Shown piece after piece: positions 19,376 through 28,475 of a stretch of 64,000 bases of DNA (the first letter of the stretch is position 1; each line of letters begins with the position of its first letter). The translations under genes and the position numbers were made by a program. The notes beneath the pieces were generated by a model, which did not search any database, was not told the origin of the DNA, and saw only the letters and a list, made by a program, of their open reading frames with translations. Source of the DNA: Palsa-504 sp963819785 (GTDB taxonomy: Bacteria > Actinomycetota > Actinomycetes > Streptosporangiales > Streptosporangiaceae); NCBI GenBank assembly GCA_963819785.1, contig CAWFXW010000018.1:1-64000 (forward strand), written 5' to 3'.

Positions 19376-22300
19376 CCCTCGACGCGGCCTACCCGATCGC
19401 GCTGCTGCCGGTCCGGCTCGAGACGAGATTCGCCGGGCGTCGCTGCTGCAGGTGCGGATCTTCCCGGACGACATCTGGGCCGACACCCACGAGCCCGAGC
19501 TCACCGCGCAGGAGCTGGCGGACGGGAACGCCTACCTCGCCGCGAAAGCGTCTGGCCTGGCCGCCGAGCAGGCGGCCTGGGGGGTGCTGGTCTCCCGGTG
19601 GACGGCGCCGCGCGCCGCCTGGATCGCCAGCGCGGTCACCGCCGGATCGCCCCCAGCCCGCGCGGAGAGCTGGACCCGGGCGGCCCAGGCGCTGCTGCCC
19701 GCCCAGTGGGTGGTGCGGGCCTACCAGGGGCCGCGGGTCTACACGGTCGCCAGCAGCGCCGTGCGCACACCGCTCGCGCTGACTCTCTCGCCCGCCTCGA
19801 CCCCGGCCGACCAGGTGCCGATCTCCGACGGGCTCTCGATCGACGCCGCCGTGCAGTGGACGGTGGACTTCGCCGCGGCGCAGAGCGCGGGCATGGCGGT
19901 CACGGTCGACCTGACCCGCCCGGACCGGGACGTTCCCGGGTCCGGCCGCCGGTCTCCGGGGTCGACCTCCTCGTCGTCGTCGGGGTCAGCGAGTCGCAGG
20001 CTCCGGCCGACGGCGCGGCGCAGCTGCGCGCCCTCCTCGACGCCCAGCACTACACGCGCGGCCTGGCCTTCCTCCCACCGGGGACACCGACCAACAACAC
20101 GCCCGGCCGTCGCCGGCCGCGTTCCCTCCGCCTGACCCGGGCGGCGCCGCCAGCTTCGCCGTCGAGCGCGGGGCACCGCTGGCCAGCCCGGCCAGCCCGC
20201 CCGGCGCCTACGGCACGGCCTTCGCCCGCGCGCTCGGCCTCCCGCTCGCGGCCGGCGAGCAGGTCGCCGCGGTCGAGCACGTCGACGGGGCGGGCACCGA
20301 CGGCGACACGCCGGCCGCCGCGATGAACGACGCCCTGTGGCCCGCGACGCTCGGCTACCTGATGGAACAGCTGATGGTGCCCGAGTTCGACGCCGCCACG
20401 ATCAGCCGCGCGCGCCAGTTCTGGGTCGACCGCGTCCGGCCCGGCGGGACCGCTGCCCGCGTTCCGCGTCGGCCGGGTGCCCTACGGGCTGCTGCCCGCC
20501 GTGTCGGTCGACCGGCTCGCCGCCGACCCGCGCTTCACCCCGGTCCTGCGCGCCCTGCGCGACCAGTACTTCGTCACCGGCGGCCGCGTCCGCCCCCCGG
20601 ATCACGCCGGGCTCCGCCGATCCCGACGGGGACCTGCTGAAGGTCCTCGCGCTCGACGCGAGCTGCCACCAGCTGCGCACCCGGGTCCATCTCGGGCTGG
20701 AGTTCACCACCAACGCGGCCGGGCTGCTCGGCCCGCTCGCGGTCCGGGAGCAGGAAGTGCGGCGGGCGGCGCGCGCCGCAGCCGCGGCCACGCTGCTCGG
20801 CACGGTCGCGCTCAGCGGGCAGACCCGGCTCGGCGGGCTGGACGGAGCCGACGGTCTACGAGCTGATCGGCGCCCCGCTCGTGACCACCGCGCCCCTGTC
20901 TGAGCAGTTCGGGCTGGACGGCGCCGACGGCACCGGCCTGAACTACATCCGCTGGCTGCACGACAACGCGACCGCCAACCGTGCCGCGATCAGGGACGAC
21001 GCGCTGCCCGGCAGCGCCCGCCCGCTGCTGTACCGGCTGCTGCGGCACGCGCTGCTGACGGAGATGGACCGGTTCGCCTTCACCCAGCTGCTTGCGGCCA
21101 ACATCGTCTCGGCCCAAGACCAGCCCGAACGGGAGCTCGTCCAGCTAATCGCGGCGGGCGCCTCGCTGACCGCCTACGAGCGCATCGAGCGGGCCGCGGC
21201 GCAGCCCGCCTTCGCCAGCGCGCTGACGTCCTACCTGACCCGGCTGGCGACGCTGGCCGCGCTGCCGACCGCGGAGCTCGACCGGCGGTTCGGCGAGACG
21301 CTCGACGCCTGCTCGCACCGGCTGGACGCGTGGATCACCGCGGCGGCGACCGACCGCCTCCAGGCGCTGCGGGCGGCGTCGCCGGCCGGCTGCCACCTCG
21401 GCGGGTTCGGCTTCGTCGAGAACATCCGCCCGGGCGGCACCGCGGCGCCGCCCGGCGGCTACGTGCACGCCCCCTCGGCGGCGCAGGCCAGCGCCGCCGC
21501 CATCCTCCGCAACGGCTACCTCAGCCGGGGCGGCTCCGGGTCGGTGTACGACACCGACCTCAGCTCGGCCCGGGTACGCGACGCGCTCACCCTGCTGGAC
21601 GGCACCCGCCAGGGCGAGCCGCTCGCCGCGCTGCTCGGGCAGCGTTTCGAGCGCGACCTCCACGACCGGCAGCTGGACCTTCTCATCGCCCCCCTGCGCG
21701 CGGACTTCCCGCTGGTCGCGGGCAAGACGTCGGCGGGTGACGGGCCGACGGAGCTGGTGGCGGCGGGCAACGTCGTCGACGGGCTCGCCCTGCGGCAGGC
21801 CTGGAACCAGCAGGCCCCGCCGTTCGCCGGCAGCAGCGGCAGCCTGCCAGCGCCCTGACGGACGCGCAGCTCTCGAGCTTCCACGCCGCCCTCGACGCGC
21901 TCAACGACGCCGTCGACGCCCTGGCCGACCTGCTGACCGCCGAGTCGGTCTTCCAGGCCGTCCGCGGCAACCCGGCCGCGAGCGCGGCCAGCCTCGACGC
22001 GATGGCGGCCGGCGTCCTCCCGCCGGCGCCCGAAGTGACCCGGTCGCCCCTCGGGAGGCGTGTCGTTCACCCAGCGGCTGGCGGTCGCCCTGGCTCCCGG
22101 TCCGCCGGCTGCCGACGCGTGGGGTCCGCTGACCCCGCGTGCCGCCGCCGAGCCGGTGCTCGACCACTGGATCGGCACCCTGCTCGGCTCGCCGGCCGCG
22201 ATCGGCGGCCAGGTGCTGTTCCCGGACGGCAGCTTCGCCATGACGTGCGGCTGGACGCGCTCGGGCTGCGGCCCGTCGACCTGGTCGCGCTGGCCCGCAC

Positions 22301-23547
22301 CCAGCCGACCGGCCTGGGCGACGGCGAGCTCGACCGGCGCGTGCTCGCCGCTGCCGGCGCTCCGGCCGGCGCGCAGGTCGTCTACGGTACGACGAGCCTC
22401 GCCTGGAGCCTGGCCGACGCGGTCGAGCTGGCCGCGGCGATCGGCGGGCTGCTGACCGTCGCCCGGCCGCTGGCACCGTCAGACCTGATCCTGCCCGCGG
22501 ACGCCGGCGGCGCGGCGTTCGCGCCCGCCGCGGCGGCCGAGGCCGCCGCACGCGCCCAGGCGGCGCTGGACCAGCTGGCGAGCGACGCCGCCGCCCTCAG
22601 CCAGGCCCTGGCCGCGGTGACCGGCGCGGCTCCCGGCGCGGCGACCGCCAGCCAGCTCGCCGCCCTGCGCGCCGCGCTCCAGCAAGCGGCCGCCTTCGGC
22701 ATTGACGGCGCCTACCCGGCGGGCGACGCCGATGCCAGCGCGCTCACCGCGCTGGCGACCGGGATCCAGAAGGAGCTCGCGGCCCGGCAGGCCGCCGCTG
22801 GCCCGGCCGATCCCAGCGCCCCCGATGCCGGCGCACCCGATCCCGCCGCGCTGGCCGCCGCGGCCGCGCAGACGGCGCAGGCGGTCTTCGGCCGCGACTT
22901 CCTGCTGCTGCCGCACCTGGCGGCGAGCGATCTCGCCGCGCCCCTCGCCGCGTCGCCCGCACTCGTCGGTGACCTGAACGCGCCGCGCCAGGCGCTGCAG
23001 CAGCTCGCCCGGGTGCGGGCGAACCTCGGCCCGGTGGCGCTCGCTGTGGCTCTACGGGCAGGCGTTCGGCGCCCCGGCTCCGGCCCTGGAAGTCGCGCAG
23101 CTGCCGCCCGCCGACGTCTGGGCGGGCCGTCCCGGCGCGGACGTCGCCAGCGGCACCCTGTCGCTGATCGTGCACCGGCCGGACGGCGCGGCTCCGGACG
23201 GTGGCTGGGTCGGCCTGATCGTCGACGAGTGGACGGAGGTGATCCCGTCGGCCACGGCCGACACCGCGCTGTCCTTCCGCTACGAGTCTCCGGTGGCTGA
23301 GGCCCCGCAGGCGGTGCTCCTCGCGGTCCCGCCGTCGGCCACCGCCGCCTGGGACACCGACACCCTGCTTGACACGGTCCGGGAGACGCTCACCCTGGCG
23401 AAGATCCGGGCCGTGGACAGCTCGCTGCTCGACGGTCTGCGCCCCTTCTTGCCCGCGATCTTCCTGAGCGGCAACACGGCCAACGACACCGTTTCCACCA
23501 ATTTCCTCGGGTCCATCATCGGCGAGCCCAAGCTAAGGATCAGCTGA
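19372..23547 (+). CDS. Uncharacterised ~1,390-aa protein, about ten frameshifts (operon gene D)
   Basis: It starts at ATG 19372 (MTLDAAYPIALLPVRLETRF). Recognisable ordered blocks are VRIFPDDIWADTHEPELT, YTRGLAFLPPGTPTNNTPG, NDALWPATLGYLMEQLM, VGRVPYGLLPAVSVDRL, GLNYIRWLHDNA, GGFGFVENIRPGG with GGYVHAPSAAQASAAAILRN, and WVGLIVDEWTEVIPSATA. They sit in different frames but in one direction. Breaks fall near 19437, 19932, 20105, 20448, 20610, 20843, 21850, 22050, 22243 and 23048. The longest open piece is 20881-21858. No catalytic motif is obvious. It ends with TGATG overlapping gene E, continuing the coupled arrangement. Function unknown; the frameshift density makes resequencing the first question. 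Confidence 0.7.
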
Positions 23548-25151
23548 TGCCCTCGATCACGTACTGGAACCAGCTGCAGCCGAGCCCGCGTTACCCGTCG
23601 GTCGCCGAAGGCCTGGCGGCGCTGGTGCGCGACCCAGCCTGGTTCCTCGCCCGGCAGTGGCAGCTCGGCGAATTCGAGGGCCTCGACGGCGGTTCGCCCG
23701 CCTTCGTCCGCATCGGTTCCCACACGACCCCGTTCGACTCCGCCTCGCTGGGTCCCGGACAAGTGCCGCTCGCGGCGGCCGAGGTGCTCGAGCCGGTAGT
23801 CCAGGCCGAGTCCGTCACGGCCGACGTCGCCACCCAGGTGGAGCTCGGGCAGACCTTCGAGTCGCTCGTCCCGCCGGCGATCGCCGCCCTCTACCGCACG
23901 GCCTACCCGGTCGCCCCGGCCGACGCCGCCGCCGACCCGGCCGAGGCCCGCTTCCGGTCCGTCTGCGCGGGCCGCGCCACCGACGGCGCAGCGCTCTACC
24001 AAGCGGCCAAGGCCGCCCAGGCCGCGCACCAGCCCCTGCCGGCCAAGCCCGTGCTGGACGCGGCCACCACCCCGGTGGCGGCCCAGGCCGTCAGCACCTT
24101 CATCGCGTGGGTCGAGTCGACCTGGGGTACGTTCGCCGGCGGCGAGCCGCCTGCCTGGGACGCCGCCCGGCTCGACTACGCGGCCACCGTCTCCGCCGGA
24201 GCCCTGACGCTCAGCGCCGAGCCGGACTCCGAGGGCGCCCTCGACTGGTACGCATTCGACCTGACCGCCGGCCCGCCGCCCGCTGGCACGCCGACCATGA
24301 CCAGCGTCATCCCCGGTCACGTGCGGTTCCGGGGCATGCCCAGTACGCGCTGGTGGGATTTCGAGTCCAGCGCGACCGACTTCGGCGCACTGCTGACCGA
24401 CACCCGTGACCTGGCCAAGCTCCTGTTCGCCGACTTCCTGCTCGTACACGGGGACGACTGGTACCTGTCCCGGCTCGACGTGCCCCGCGGCTCGCTCTGC
24501 TGGATCGACTCGCTGACCGTAAACGACGTCTTCGGCACCGCCACCGCGATCCCCCGCGCCGACGCGGCCGCAGGCGGCTCCTGGACGCTCTTCTCCACGA
24601 CCGATCAGAGCGGCGGCGGCATCACGCCGTTCCTGGTGGTTCCCGCCAGCGCCACGGCGGCGCTGCAGGCGAGCGCGCCGCTGGAAGAGGTCCACCTGCT
24701 GCGGGACGAGACCGCCGATATGGCGTGGGCCATCGAGCACATCGTCGAAGGCCCGCTCGGAGACCCGGTCACCAATACACCAGTGCCGGCGCCAGCCGCC
24801 CCGGCCAGCGCCCCCGCGGCCCTCGCCTACCAGCTCGCGAGCCCGCTGCCGGCGAACTGGTTCCCCCTGCTGCCGACGGCCGACGACCTGGCGCTCGTCG
24901 CGGGAACCGTCGAGGGCAGCGACCAAGCCCCCGCCAGCCGTCTGCTCCAGCGGCTGTCGACCGCAGGCTTCCAGCTCCCCCAGCACGAGATCAGCCGCTC
25001 CGGCCTGCGACTCGACCGCGTCGCGAACCGCACCCGCACCTCCGACGGCGACGCGAAGCTGTGGGTCGCGCGCCGCAGGCACATCGGCGCCGGCGAGGCA
25101 TCGAGCGGCCTGCGCTACGACGAGGCGACCCCCGCCGATCAGGAGGATTGA
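23547..25151 (+). CDS. Uncharacterised 534-aa protein, intact (operon gene E)
   Basis: It starts at ATG 23547, one base inside the stop of gene D. The protein opens MPSITYWNQLQPSPRYPS followed by DPAWFLARQWQLGEFEG. It contains the blocks VRFRGMPSTRWWDFES, DTRDLAKLLFADFLLVHGDD, WIDSLTVNDVFG and PLEEVHLLRDETADMAWAIE, then a C-terminal Arg-rich tail with VARRRHIGAGEAS. I recognise this as the look of a widespread uncharacterised family found with the neighbouring large proteins, but cannot assign a function. It is soluble in appearance: no signal peptide, no membrane segment. It is the last gene of the five-gene operon and converges on the reverse operon that ends at 25247. Confidence 0.78.
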   Translation: MPSITYWNQLQPSPRYPSVAEGLAALVRDPAWFLARQWQLGEFEGLDGGSPAFVRIGSHTTPFDSASLGPGQVPLAAAEVLEPVVQAESVTADVATQVELGQTFESLVPPAIAALYRTAYPVAPADAAADPAEARFRSVCAGRATDGAALYQAAKAAQAAHQPLPAKPVLDAATTPVAAQAVSTFIAWVESTWGTFAGGEPPAWDAARLDYAATVSAGALTLSAEPDSEGALDWYAFDLTAGPPPAGTPTMTSVIPGHVRFRGMPSTRWWDFESSATDFGALLTDTRDLAKLLFADFLLVHGDDWYLSRLDVPRGSLCWIDSLTVNDVFGTATAIPRADAAAGGSWTLFSTTDQSGGGITPFLVVPASATAALQASAPLEEVHLLRDETADMAWAIEHIVEGPLGDPVTNTPVPAPAAPASAPAALAYQLASPLPANWFPLLPTADDLALVAGTVEGSDQAPASRLLQRLSTAGFQLPQHEISRSGLRLDRVANRTRTSDGDAKLWVARRRHIGAGEASSGLRYDEATPADQED

Positions 25152-25246
25152 CACCGGTACCTGGCCGCGCCTCTCGTTCGGGGCGATCTAGGGCGACGGT
25201 ACCCGGCTACCCTGGCCATAGCTGGGATTCCGGGCCACACTCCGGG
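25152..25246. terminator. Convergent intergenic gap with an imperfect inverted repeat
   Basis: Two convergent operons end here. CCGGTACC just after the forward stop and GGTACCCGG about 40 nt later form an imperfect stem that could terminate transcription in both directions. There is no U-tract, and the loop is long, so the call is weak. Confidence 0.3.
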
Positions 25247-26677
25247 TCAGGACGATTGCCACAAGCTCACGAGATGCTTCTCGCCGACCGACAGGGGGTA
25301 CCCCTCCGCGCGGAGCCGGTCACGGACCGCGATCCCGACCCGGACGAAGCTCTCCTGGCTCCAGCTCTTCTTGTCCTTGCGGGTCTTGATCAGCCTGCGG
25401 AACCGAGCCAGCCACTCGTCCCGGAACAACCGGTCCAGGAAGTCATCCCACGTCTCGCCGACGTGAGGGGCCTTGGTGAGCAGCGCATGCAGGATGGTGG
25501 CGCGCGCAGATCCCGCGAGCCCGTTAATGTATTCCACATCGGCGGGTTTTCCCCTGGCCACCACCCCGCTATAAGGCAGCGGCTCGCCGACCCGGTTTAG
25601 GAATTCTCGCAGCCACGGCGACATTTCCCGGTTGCTCAGAATATGGCCCCGCATCGCAGTCTGCAGTGACTGGGCCGGCGGACCGGACAACACGTCCACG
25701 AAGGGGTTGACATCGGCGATGTTCCGTTCCGGCAGGGCCAGCTCGGCCGCGACAAAGGGCTCCTGGGAAATGTTCCGTAGGGTATTCGCAATCTCCCCGA
25801 GCAGGTATGTCCGATCCCGGCCGTAATGCCAGTCCCGCTCATCACCGTAACTCACACTGGCCGCCAGGGCGACAATTCCGAAGGCCTCACCAGGCGACAA
25901 GACAAGGAGATCTCGCGTGCCTGCGGCGCCGCCGGTGGAAACCGGGGGCCCGTCGCTTATGCGCGGCGGTCGGCTGAGGTAAAGCACGAGCTGAATGAAC
26001 GCCGCGCCCACCAGACCGCTATCCATCTCCCGTCGAAAGCCGCCAGGGAACTCGGAGAGTGCCCGCTCGGCGGGCTGGAATACCGAGCGAAAATCCTCGG
26101 CGGCCTCCGCCCACTCATCGAAGGAGCGCATCGCCAGTCCGTGTCGGCCGACATGCGCCTCATGCAAGTCGGCGAGCAGGCCAGGCAGGAAATCCCGTAC
26201 TGCGGTCCGCAACTCGCTTCCCTCGGCCCCTTGCTCTTCCTCCAGTCGCCCAAGCGAGATCGCCATGCCGCGCGCTGTATCCGCCTGCTCGATTAGGTCG
26301 ATTGCTCGCTCGGACACGCCGGCCACCCGGGAAATCGCGTACAGCGACTGGATGAGGAGGTCTATCCGCGCCTGAAGGACCGGCAGCAGGGCGCTCCCCA
26401 GCAGGGCGGGGATTCCATCACTGTCTAGATCTCCGACCCGCCCGGAACGATCACGCTCTCGCGCGAATCCGGAACGATCGCGCTCCCGCGCGAATCCGAA
26501 GCGGTCCCGCAGGCCCCACAGCCAGGTAACGACCGGATGCCCTCTTATCTCCGCCGGGATGAGCGCCTCAAGCGATCTCTCAATGTTCGCGGCAACGGAA
26601 ACCTCGGCGCGCCCGCCGATCAGCTTAAATCCGCTCCCGCGGCCGGGGATGTCATCGCCGCGAATAACATCAGACAC
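25247..26677 (-). CDS. Uncharacterised 476-aa protein, third gene of a membrane-anchor operon
   Basis: I chose GTG 26677 (VSDVIRGDD), which overlaps the end of the upstream gene by 8 bp. The longer upstream frame is low-complexity Arg/Ser sequence. The protein is mostly helical. An N-terminal region mentions RSLEALIPAEIRGHPVVTWL and then two copies of FARERDRSG in tandem. The middle has DEWAEAAEDFRSVFQPAERAL and LVGAAFIQLVLYLSRPP. The C-terminus is rich in charged helices (FRDEWLARFRRLIKTRKDKK, VRVGIAVRDRLRAEGYPLSV). No known catalytic motif is visible and no signal peptide. It is translationally coupled to the genes for a 204-aa protein and a two-helix membrane protein, so the three products probably act together. 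Function unknown. Confidence 0.7.
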   Translation of the reverse strand: MSDVIRGDDIPGRGSGFKLIGGRAEVSVAANIERSLEALIPAEIRGHPVVTWLWGLRDRFGFARERDRSGFARERDRSGRVGDLDSDGIPALLGSALLPVLQARIDLLIQSLYAISRVAGVSERAIDLIEQADTARGMAISLGRLEEEQGAEGSELRTAVRDFLPGLLADLHEAHVGRHGLAMRSFDEWAEAAEDFRSVFQPAERALSEFPGGFRREMDSGLVGAAFIQLVLYLSRPPRISDGPPVSTGGAAGTRDLLVLSPGEAFGIVALAASVSYGDERDWHYGRDRTYLLGEIANTLRNISQEPFVAAELALPERNIADVNPFVDVLSGPPAQSLQTAMRGHILSNREMSPWLREFLNRVGEPLPYSGVVARGKPADVEYINGLAGSARATILHALLTKAPHVGETWDDFLDRLFRDEWLARFRRLIKTRKDKKSWSQESFVRVGIAVRDRLRAEGYPLSVGEKHLVSLWQSS

Positions 26678-27284
26678 GACCGGCCCCCGTCCGCGTCTTC
26701 GCCTTCTCCAGCAGGTCCTTAAATTCGGTGGACACGAAGAGATTCTGAAAATAATACTGCACATCCTCGACTTGCTCGAACCTCGGCATCGGGTTATAGC
26801 GGAAGTCCCTGCTAAACAAGTCCTCGAAGAAGATGACACACGGGTACTCGTTGATATCGAGGCCAAAATGCTGGCGAACGAGCTCGACCTCTACGCGATT
26901 ATACGGGACGGCGTAATCCGGCCGGATTAGGCTGGCCATCGACACCTGCCCGGCATCAGTCTCCAGCATGATACGGTCCGCGTTCCGCACCAGCGAGTCA
27001 TACTCCGGCGGCCACACGGCGGCGTCGGCCGACTCGAAGATGCGCCACGGATGATCAGGCCGGGCGGCCACATAGCGCCGCCATGCGTCACTGGGCGGCT
27101 CGATCAGGAAGATCGCGGTATCCGGCCCCGACCAGATATCGAGGTTCTCTAGGTTGCCCCTCACGAACTCGATGATCTTCTGATCCGCGTTGCTATACAG
27201 CAGGAACCCGTAGAGCACGAAACCCATCGCTTCGATCGCGAACCAGCGGATCTGCAGGTCCTTGAATCCTGGTACGGGGATCAT
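26670..27284 (-). CDS. Uncharacterised 204-aa protein, second gene of the membrane-anchor operon
   Basis: ATG 27284 follows the upstream stop codon directly (TAGATG), and the 3' end overlaps the next gene. The sequence alternates strands and helices: WFAIEAMGFVLYGFLLYSN, WSGPDTAIFLIEPPSDAWRR, LVRQHFGLDINEYPCVIFFE and DLFSRDFRY. The INEYPCVIFFEDL stretch resembles the core strand of thioredoxin-like or Rossmann-like folds, but no catalytic CxxC is present. No membrane helix is certain. The tight coupling suggests a three-protein complex with the membrane protein upstream. Base composition (around 55% G+C) is lower than in the surrounding large operon, consistent with horizontal transfer. Confidence 0.72.
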   Translation of the reverse strand: MIPVPGFKDLQIRWFAIEAMGFVLYGFLLYSNADQKIIEFVRGNLENLDIWSGPDTAIFLIEPPSDAWRRYVAARPDHPWRIFESADAAVWPPEYDSLVRNADRIMLETDAGQVSMASLIRPDYAVPYNRVEVELVRQHFGLDINEYPCVIFFEDLFSRDFRYNPMPRFEQVEDVQYYFQNLFVSTEFKDLLEKAKTRTGAGRV

Positions 27285-27731
27285 CTACTCGGACACCTTC
27301 TTGTCCTGGGCCGCCTTATTCTCGGCTGGCGACTCGCCGGCAGGGCGCTCGCGCGGGGTCATTGGAAAGCTGACCGGTGCGTACTTGCTGCCATCTGTCC
27401 CAATATTCATGTCCCGGCCCGCGTTAAACATGTCGCGACCAGAAGCATATCCGCCATCGCCGGCCTTTACATCGATGTCATAGGTCGGCTGAGCCTGGCC
27501 AGGCTGCGGGGCAGGCGGTGCCTGCTGGACAGGAGGTTCCGGTGATGGAGAGAACAAGGGGATGATGCCCACGATAAGGCTGACCGCGCCCAAGACGATG
27601 CCGACCACGCCAGCGAAGGCCGCGGCAAAGTGCTCGCGGAACGAGAAATAGAGCACGATCGCCGTGGCAATGATGATCACGGCGATGGTCCCGCCGAGTT
27701 TCGCGCGCCTCTTATCCTTCTTGCCCGCCAT
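27285..27731 (-). CDS. Small two-helix membrane protein with a soluble tail, first gene of the operon
   Basis: ATG 27731 is preceded by GGGGGG at good spacing, so I prefer it to the TTG at 27743. The product is 148 aa. It has a basic N-terminus (MAGKKDKRRAKLGG), a membrane helix at about 13-31 (TIAVIIIATAIVLYF), a second at about 36-61 (FAAAFAGVVGIVLGAVSLIV), a proline-rich linker and a polar tail containing GGYASGRDMFNAGRDMNIG. Positive-inside topology puts both ends in the cytoplasm, so the tail could hold the two downstream proteins at the membrane. Such Gly-Arg-Asp-rich tails also occur in actinobacterial conflict-system proteins, but that link is inference. Confidence 0.75.
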   Translation of the reverse strand: MAGKKDKRRAKLGGTIAVIIIATAIVLYFSFREHFAAAFAGVVGIVLGAVSLIVGIIPLFSPSPEPPVQQAPPAPQPGQAQPTYDIDVKAGDGGYASGRDMFNAGRDMNIGTDGSKYAPVSFPMTPRERPAGESPAENKAAQDKKVSE

Positions 27732-27959
27732 CACACCCCCCAACGGCGACTATAGGCCAGTGCAGGTCACCCCGCGAGTGAGCGCCGCGCTAGTCGGCCG
27801 CCGGTTAACGTCGCAGGCATGCGGAGAACGCGGCGTGGGCTGGTGAGGGATGAGGACTACCAGCTTCGACATGACCAGGTGGCAGGGATCGACGTGGCGA
27901 AGCGGCTCCGTGGTTTCCAGCCCAAGGCCAAGGCCATGGTTGCCTGGCCGGCCATGATG

Positions 27960-28118
27960 ATCCGCTGCCTTGCCGCGGCATCAGCGTCTCCAGCTCTGCC
28001 TCGTCGTGCGCCAGGCCGACATCTCGATGTCCCCACGCCCCTCGCCGCGACGACCACACGACCTGCACCGTCCATCGTGCCCGATGCCATCTTGATGGTC
28101 CGCACGTGGGCACCTGGC
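27960..28118 (-). pseudogene. N-terminal relic of an IS4/IS1634-type transposase
   Basis: On the minus strand the peptides HVRTIKMASGT, VQVVWSSRRGA, DVGLAHDEAELETLM and AARQRIIMAGQ appear in order across two or three frames. That series is the start of transposases of the IS4/IS1634 type found in actinobacteria (VRxVKTxSGxxAVQVVxSxRRG...GSAHDxAELE). The catalytic domain is absent. The surrounding 27744-28475 contains no other gene that I can support. Confidence 0.5.
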
Positions 28119-28475
28119 CACTCTACGACCCAGGATTAGTGCGCAAATCCGCTTCCGAGAAGCCGATAACCCACAGATAGGAGCGATGCGTGTGTCACAA
28201 CCCCCGAATCGTGAGCCAAGTCAGGTAAGAAATATCCCAAGTGGGGCCCTGACCAGTCCGCCAGAGCTCGTTGGAGGTACAGGCCACTCCAAAGTGCTTG
28301 CCCGTGACTTGGCAGCTGGTCCCATTTCATCGGGATTGCCGCCGCGGCCGTTCGACGGGGTTCTGAGTTCGAGTACGTGTGCTGGAGCCGCTCCGGTCCG
28401 ACTTCAGCGGGTATCCCCCGCCCAGTACACTGGTACATTATCTAGACCTTACTCTTCGGCGGAGGGATCGCTGGT

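Noticed and set aside
12732..23547. Programmed ribosomal frameshifting as a cause of the breaks
   Set aside because: There are too many sites, with both frame directions and no recurrent slippery sequence or downstream structure.
23280..25154. 624-codon minus-strand frame opposite operon gene E
   Set aside because: It has a random high-G+C composition and no motif, while the plus-strand protein is continuous and coupled to gene D.
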